Shown: piece by piece, positions 5,661-10,419 of the stretch
Layout of the letters: the number at the start of each line of letters is the position of its first letter
How positions within the stretch are numbered: the first letter of the stretch is position 1
Source: Nitrospirales bacterium
GTDB lineage: Bacteria > Nitrospirota > Nitrospiria > Nitrospirales > UBA8639
Assembly (NCBI GenBank): GCA_029261305.1
Contig: JAJDBO010000232.1
Span: 1-10,419 of the forward strand
Reading direction: 5' to 3'
DNA length: 10,419 bases
Notes under the pieces: generated by a model
What the model was told of the DNA's origin: nothing
Databases searched by the model: none
The model's input: the letters and a program-made list of their open reading frames with translations, nothing else
Program-made: the position numbers and the translations under genes

Positions 5661-7361
5661 ATGCTCCGTGAGCTGCGCATTTCCAACTTCGCTCTCTTTG
5701 ATCAACTCCAGCTTGAATTTGCACCAGGCTTCATCGTATTTACCGGTGAAACTGGTGCTGGGAAGTCCCTGGTAGTCGATGCCTTAGCCTTGTTGCTGGG
5801 AGGTCGGGCCGTGGGTGAGCAAATTCGTCGTGGATCTGAAGAGGCCAGTCTCGAAGCCGTGTTTTCTGTGTCGACGACTTTGGTTGTGCAGGATTGGTTG
5901 AAATCTCTCGATCTTGCCATTTCTGATTCTGATGAACTGCTGATTCGGAGGGTACTTTCTCGGTCAGGAAGAAATCGTGCCTATATCAATGGGACCGCAA
6001 CTCCTTTGCATCAACTCCAAGAGCTTGGGCAACTCTTGCTGGATATCCATGGTCAGCATGATCAACAATCATTACTTGCTTCTCGGATTCAGTTGGAGCT
6101 AGTCGATGCGTTTGGGGGCCTTATTCCCAAAAGGACAGAGTATGAAGTGGCCTTTGACCTTTGGAAAACCCAGCAGGATGAATTGGATCGACTTCGGGAA
6201 CTTTCGAAAAATCGAGCCAGCCGTGAAGAGTTTTTGCAATTTGAGTATGCGGAATTGAGCCACGCACAATTGGTGACTGGAGAAGAAGACACATTGTTGC
6301 AAGAGTATCGTCGTCTCCAAAATAGTGGGACGTTGTCTGATCTTTCCAACCAGGCGTATGTCCTGTTGTATGAGCAAGAAGCTTCCATTTTATCCCATCT
6401 TCAAGACCTTACTCGTGTTGTGCAAGAACTGAAAGATATTGATCTTTCGGTCAAGCCTTGGAGTGATATGGTCGAGGGAGCCAGTGCGCAAATGGAGGAA
6501 CTGGCTCATATCTGTCGCGATTATCGGGATGGAATCGAGCATGATCCTCAACGTTTGGGGGAAATCGATGAGCGGTTGGCCCTTCTCCAACGTCTTAAGA
6601 AAAAATATCACGAAACTCTGGACGGATTGATTGAGAAACGGGATACGATCATGACCGAATTATCTCAGATATCTGATTTGGATCATCACCTTGAGGCTTT
6701 AGAAGTGAGTGTAATGAATTCCCATCAGGAAGCTCTAAAAAAGGCCAAGGCCCTGTCGGTGTCTCGTAAGAAAGTAGCTCAGAACCTTCAACAGCGGGTG
6801 ATGAAAGAATTGGCCGCCTTGAAAATGCAGCACACACGGTTCGAAGTACAGTTTGGGGAATTTTCTGAAGAGAGGCCAATGAGTGGGACTGGAATTGATC
6901 GTGTGGAATATTTGTTTTGCGCCAATCCAGGGGAGACTGTCCAATCTCTTGGGCGCGTGGCTTCAGGCGGAGAACTCTCACGACTGATGTTAGCGATGAA
7001 AACAGTTTTGGCGGATGTCGACCAGATTCCAGTGTTAGTGTTTGATGAAATCGACACTGGAGTTGGTGGGGATGTGGCTGCTGAGATGGGGCAGCGTCTT
7101 TTGGCACTCGGTCAATCTCATCAAGTCTTTTGCTTGACCCATCTTCCTCAGATCGCCTCACAAGGGATGCAACATTTTATGGTGGAAAAACTCGTGGACC
7201 AAAATCGAACGACAACCAGGGTGGCACCACTTGATTTGGCTGAGCGAAAGAGCGAAATCGCTCGTATGCTTGGGGGCGATCAACCGACGGATACCGTGAA
7301 AAAAGCTGCCTCGGAAATGCTTAAACTCTCAAAGTCTGCTACCCAAAAAAAATTAAGCTGA
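5661..7361 (+). CDS. recN: DNA repair protein RecN
   Basis: A 566-residue SMC-like ATPase, normal length for RecN (about 550-570). It has the N-terminal ELRISNFALFD start (4-14) and Walker A GETGAGKS (29-36). The RecN signature GQHDQQSLL (131-139) is followed by coiled-coil arms (about 160-220 and 300-400). The C-terminal head carries the ABC signature SGGELSR (435-441), Walker B VLVFDEIDTG (D462/E463) and the H-loop THLPQIAS (H494). RecN is recruited to double-strand breaks, holds broken ends or sister chromatids together and supports RecA-dependent repair. All ATPase motifs are intact. The start ATG is the only one in frame after an upstream stop and has no good ribosome binding site, which fits coupling to trxA 28 bases upstream. 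No LexA-like box was recognised. Confidence 0.96.
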   Translation: MLRELRISNFALFDQLQLEFAPGFIVFTGETGAGKSLVVDALALLLGGRAVGEQIRRGSEEASLEAVFSVSTTLVVQDWLKSLDLAISDSDELLIRRVLSRSGRNRAYINGTATPLHQLQELGQLLLDIHGQHDQQSLLASRIQLELVDAFGGLIPKRTEYEVAFDLWKTQQDELDRLRELSKNRASREEFLQFEYAELSHAQLVTGEEDTLLQEYRRLQNSGTLSDLSNQAYVLLYEQEASILSHLQDLTRVVQELKDIDLSVKPWSDMVEGASAQMEELAHICRDYRDGIEHDPQRLGEIDERLALLQRLKKKYHETLDGLIEKRDTIMTELSQISDLDHHLEALEVSVMNSHQEALKKAKALSVSRKKVAQNLQQRVMKELAALKMQHTRFEVQFGEFSEERPMSGTGIDRVEYLFCANPGETVQSLGRVASGGELSRLMLAMKTVLADVDQIPVLVFDEIDTGVGGDVAAEMGQRLLALGQSHQVFCLTHLPQIASQGMQHFMVEKLVDQNRTTTRVAPLDLAERKSEIARMLGGDQPTDTVKKAASEMLKLSKSATQKKLS

Positions 7362-7376
7362 TTTTTCCTAGGGAAA

Positions 7377-7391
7377 GCCAACACAGTTGGC
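7377..7391. repeat. Short perfect hairpin after recN
   Basis: GCCAAC (7377-7382), loop ACA, GTTGGC (7386-7391), 15 bases past the recN stop. On the plus strand it is followed by A's and not T's, so it is not a standard terminator for recN. It may protect the mRNA 3' end. Confidence 0.3.
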
Positions 7392-7441
7392 AAAAAGTCC
7401 TGTCTCGTCAGTGTCTGGTGCAATTTTCAGTGGTCAAAACC

Positions 7442-7461
7442 AAAAAAAATGTTTTTTTTTT
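7442..7461. other. A8-TG-T10 tract between recN and the protease gene
   Basis: Eight A's, TG, and ten T's. This is the most extreme homopolymer pair in the window. Upstream TGGT/ACCA makes only a 4-bp stem and lies too far from the T-run for a good terminator. It is likely intrinsically curved DNA; a role in recN termination or in the protease promoter is possible. The rest of the 254-base gap holds TACGC/GCGTA (7461-7476) and no clear promoter. Confidence 0.35.
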
Positions 7462-7615
7462 ACGCAATCTGGCGTATGTTCCTCGTATATTTGTACTGAT
7501 ATTCTATGATGGAATTTAGTGCACTTATCAAATTGAAAACCACGGATGGAATTATTTCCCATGGATGGGAGGTCTTAACAGTCCTTTTTACAGCTATTTC
7601 AAAAATAGGGGAGAA

Positions 7616-10419
7616 ATGCCTTTTTTATGGAAGCCCAAACAGACGAGTTGGAGCCATGGCGTTACCTCATTGAGGAATAGCCAATTCAAAGCGATCTCTG
7701 TTCCTCTGAAAATTTTCCTGGCTTCCTTGTTATTGTGGGTTTTACCTGTAGTCCCTGCTTCTGCTCAACCTGATATTCCAAAACTTTCTCTAGAAGCTCT
7801 CAACCAAATCCAAGCGTTATTGACGGAAAAATCACAACGAACTCCTTCCCAAAAGAAAATCAGCTCCCATTTGTTGCACGCAAGGAATATGCGAATGGGG
7901 CGATCTGTAGCAAAAGGGATCCAGCGTTTATTAAACGGAGTGCGAATCCATTCCGGTGAAACCACCGACATTTTCATTCGTGCGGATGTCTCCCCCTCCG
8001 TTATCGGGCAAATTAAAGCCATGGGTGGAACCAATCTAAAGAGTTATCCCAAACATCGAGCCATTCACGCACGAGTTCCTCTTTCGCAATTAGAATCCCT
8101 GGCTCTCCTCCCCCAAGTACAATTTATTCGGCCAGGTGATCACGCCATTACGAATTCTCATCCTCTGCCCGATGTGTCCGAAGGAGACCAGGCACATCGC
8201 AGTGAGCTCGGGCGTAGCACGTTTGGGGTGGATGGCTCAGGCGTCACAGTGGGCGTGATGTCAGATGGCGTAGACAATCTCTCTCATCTTCAAGGAGTAG
8301 GAGATCTGCCGATCAATGTAACGGTCCTACCCGGGCAAGGCGGATCCGGAAGTGAAGGCACCGCCATGTTGGAGATCGTGCATGATTTGGCGCCTGGCGC
8401 CGATTTGTTATTTGCCACTGCATTTAGCACCCAACAACAGTTTGCCAATAATATCTTGGCTTTACGTGATGCGGGGGCTGATATCATTGTGGACGATGTC
8501 TTTTATTTTTCAGAACCCCCATTCATTGATGGAACTGTTGCCTCGGCTGTCAATGATGTCACGGCCAGCGGCGTCTTATTTTTTTCCTCGGCGGGGAATT
8601 CCGGCAATGTCAATGATAACCGCGCAGGAGTCTGGGAAGGTAATTTCTCTGAAATGGATATTCCCGGCGTAATTTCCCACCCCACCTTCAATCCTGGTGA
8701 CAAAGCCCATGATTTTGGTGGAGGAATTGCGACGAACCAAATTACCGATGATCCGCCGAATTGGGTGATTCTGTGGTGGTCCGATCTCCCTGGTGCCTCA
8801 AATAATGATTATGATTTGTTTCTGTTGGATCCCAGCGGAACAACGGTATTAGCCGCTTCGACCAGTAGTCAAACGGGTGTTCAAGATCCTCTGGAATTTA
8901 TTGATTCCCGCCTAGCCAATCATTTGAACACGAGATTAATGGTGGTGCGGAATAATGGTGCCCAGGATCGGTATTTGCATTTAAATACTCATCGCGGCGA
9001 ATTAGAATTTGCTACGAATGGACAAACCTTAGGTCATGCTGCTGCTGCCGAAGCCTTTGGTGTCGCAGCGGTCAACGTTGCCACGGCGGGCGGGGGCGAC
9101 TTTACCGGCGGGCTCAGCAACCCGGTGGAAACCTTCAGTTCTGATGGACCTCGTCGGATATTTTATCATGCTGATGGGAGTGAAGTGACTCCAGGCAACC
9201 TCAGTGCCACGGGTGGGCTTGTCAGACAAAAACCGGATATTGCCGCTGCCGACGGAGTCACCACATCAACGCCTGGCTTCCAACCATTTTTTGGTACCTC
9301 TGCTGCTGCGCCGCATGCTGCGGCAATTGCCGCGTTAGTCAAGTCAGCAAATCTTTCTTTAAGCAACGCACAAATTCGTACGGCTTTGGAATCAACAGCT
9401 CTTGATATTGAAGTCCCAGGAATTGACCAGGACTCAGGCCATGGATTACTCGATGCCTATGCCGCAGTCCAAAGTGTGAATCCTTCCGGTCAAAGAGCAC
9501 TCGCGGTGATCCTTTCGGGGAATGGGAGTGGGGTGGTGTCAAGCGATGTAGGATTAATCAACTGCCCAGGTGTCTGTAATCATGATTATGACCTGAATGC
9601 TGTGGTGACCTTAAGTGCGACGCCAGCGAGCGGCATAGTGTTTTCGGGTTGGACAGGCGCTGGATGCAGTGGAACAGGCACATGCATGGTCACCATGGAT
9701 CAAACTCATGAAGTTACGGCGATTTTTCAAGGCCAACAACCGGTTTCCATAGTGTTTGCTGGGACTGGAAGCGGGGTCATTACTGATGACAATGCTCTGA
9801 ACTGTACCACGAATTGTGTAGCTTTTTTTGATTTTGGTACTACCCTTACGTTGAATGCTACGGCGAATGAAGGGTTCTTGTTTGGTGGTTGGAGTGGTGC
9901 CGGATGTAGTGGTACCGGTAGTTGTATTGTGACCTTGGATCAAGCGCAAACTGTGTCGGCCGCCTTTGATAGTATAACTCCACCCTCAGATCCTGTGACC
10001 CTCACTTTTCAAGAAGGGGCCAATGGGTATGTGGGAACGCAGGATACCTTCATTCGGGGGGCCTCGCCTACGACACATAGTGCTCATCGGCCGATGGGGA
10101 AATGGAGTGTGACCGAATCCAAATCTGCCTTAGTGCGTTTTGACAATATCTTTGGCAGTGCGGTGGAACAAATTCCCGTGGGGGCGACGATTCAATCAGC
10201 GACCCTGACGCTTCAAGTCTTTAATGGGGGACCGGCTGCCGATGTATACGAATCGGCGGTGGGCTGGGTAGAAAATGTGACCTTTAATGAGTTTGGGGCG
10301 GATCCAGATGTGCAAGCCGAGGAGCTTGGGCCCTTAGTTGAAGCCGGAACAGGAAATACCGTGGCCGTTGGTGGCTACACTGTGGATGTGACGGCGACTC
10401 TGAGCCGATGGAATACGGA
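7616..10419 (+). CDS. Secreted multidomain serine protease, S8/S53-like with Glu in place of His (3' end outside window)
   Basis: 934 codons to the window edge, still open. The ATG at 7616 follows AGGGGAG, a rather close ribosome binding site. Residues 1-50 form a long signal peptide (hydrophobic 29-47, cut after ASA). Residues 51-200 resemble a subtilase propeptide, ending ARVPLSQLESLALLPQVQFI. The catalytic domain has the Asp motif VGVMSDGVDN (D217), then SEGTAMLEIVHDLAPGA, where E247 stands where subtilisins have the catalytic His. It also has FFSSAGNSGN (oxyanion N328) and GTSAAAPH (S562). A beta-rich insertion (about 383-465, WVILWW...DYDLFLLDPSG) resembles a pre-peptidase C-terminal fold. 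Two Cys-rich repeats (629-705, 710-784) follow, then a CBM96/DNRLRE-like domain from 794. The Glu pattern matches the S53-like (sedolisin-like) group I remember as E-G-x-A-M-L-E-I-x-H-D-x-A-P-G-A. It probably acts outside the cell or at the surface. Confidence 0.88.
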   Translation, partial: MPFLWKPKQTSWSHGVTSLRNSQFKAISVPLKIFLASLLLWVLPVVPASAQPDIPKLSLEALNQIQALLTEKSQRTPSQKKISSHLLHARNMRMGRSVAKGIQRLLNGVRIHSGETTDIFIRADVSPSVIGQIKAMGGTNLKSYPKHRAIHARVPLSQLESLALLPQVQFIRPGDHAITNSHPLPDVSEGDQAHRSELGRSTFGVDGSGVTVGVMSDGVDNLSHLQGVGDLPINVTVLPGQGGSGSEGTAMLEIVHDLAPGADLLFATAFSTQQQFANNILALRDAGADIIVDDVFYFSEPPFIDGTVASAVNDVTASGVLFFSSAGNSGNVNDNRAGVWEGNFSEMDIPGVISHPTFNPGDKAHDFGGGIATNQITDDPPNWVILWWSDLPGASNNDYDLFLLDPSGTTVLAASTSSQTGVQDPLEFIDSRLANHLNTRLMVVRNNGAQDRYLHLNTHRGELEFATNGQTLGHAAAAEAFGVAAVNVATAGGGDFTGGLSNPVETFSSDGPRRIFYHADGSEVTPGNLSATGGLVRQKPDIAAADGVTTSTPGFQPFFGTSAAAPHAAAIAALVKSANLSLSNAQIRTALESTALDIEVPGIDQDSGHGLLDAYAAVQSVNPSGQRALAVILSGNGSGVVSSDVGLINCPGVCNHDYDLNAVVTLSATPASGIVFSGWTGAGCSGTGTCMVTMDQTHEVTAIFQGQQPVSIVFAGTGSGVITDDNALNCTTNCVAFFDFGTTLTLNATANEGFLFGGWSGAGCSGTGSCIVTLDQAQTVSAAFDSITPPSDPVTLTFQEGANGYVGTQDTFIRGASPTTHSAHRPMGKWSVTESKSALVRFDNIFGSAVEQIPVGATIQSATLTLQVFNGGPAADVYESAVGWVENVTFNEFGADPDVQAEELGPLVEAGTGNTVAVGGYTVDVTATLSRWNT
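9500..9970 (+). repeat. Two tandem cysteine-rich repeats within the protease gene
   Basis: Two diverged copies of an approximately 80-residue unit. Each runs from a G-x-G-S-G-V strand, through C-x-x-x-C, to GW(T/S)GAGCSGTG(T/S)C, V-T-(M/L)-D-Q and a closing A-x-F. The DNA is visibly duplicated too: 9647-9703 aligns with 9887-9943, exactly 240 bases apart. Each copy has four Cys, probably two disulfides. The pattern matches the bacterial repeat domain of InlB-B/Flg_new_2 type found in surface and secreted proteins. Confidence 0.75.

Noticed and set aside
6649..7161. Minus-strand frame of 170 codons inside recN
   Set aside because: Antisense shadow of an intact, fully recognisable recN.
9647..9943. 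The 240-base repeat pair as CRISPR or mobile-element repeats
   Set aside because: Two diverged, in-frame copies encoding the same protein repeat; this is a coding duplication.
9611..9949. Minus-strand Thr/Ser-rich frame of 112 codons
   Set aside because: Antisense shadow of the duplicated Cys-rich repeats of the protease; its repetitive look comes from the duplication.

Overview
The window looks like ordinary chromosomal DNA from a Gram-negative, probably motile bacterium. It has a housekeeping core (thioredoxin, RecN), a FliA-type flagellar sigma factor and several short exported proteins. The moderate base composition, the c-di-GMP aptamer in front of a motility gene and the family mix resemble Nitrospirota or deltaproteobacterial-type genomes. 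That placement is an impression and no marker in the window settles it. I see no rRNA, tRNA, insertion sequence, phage gene or CRISPR array.

Layout. At the left edge (minus strand) lie the first 57 codons of an Lhr-type DEAD/DEAH helicase, just downstream of an exported TPR protein with exact 42-residue repeats. A 677-bp gap follows, divergent between the TPR gene and fliA. It holds two inverted repeats and, next to fliA, a class-I (GEMM) cyclic-di-GMP riboswitch followed by a strong intrinsic terminator. A SleB-family cell-wall hydrolase lies on the minus strand. It is followed by a gene-poor stretch of about 500 bp that contains a 13-bp hairpin and a terminator-like perfect inverted repeat, a possible small RNA. 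Next come two convergent genes for small exported proteins of unknown function. Then trxA (with a good sigma-70-type promoter) and recN form a likely two-gene transcription unit. The last 2.8 kb is the 5' part of a large secreted serine protease gene that runs off the right edge.

How it fits together. The most interesting logic is at fliA: the aptamer, a terminator and a possible mutually exclusive antiterminator pairing predict that c-di-GMP switches off the flagellar sigma factor, a direct sessile/motile decision at the RNA level. The protease is the other unusual item: a subtilisin-like fold in which Glu replaces the catalytic His, as in sedolisin-like proteins. It carries a beta-rich insertion between the catalytic Asn and Ser motifs, two cysteine-rich tandem repeats and a C-terminal CBM96/DNRLRE-like adhesion module.
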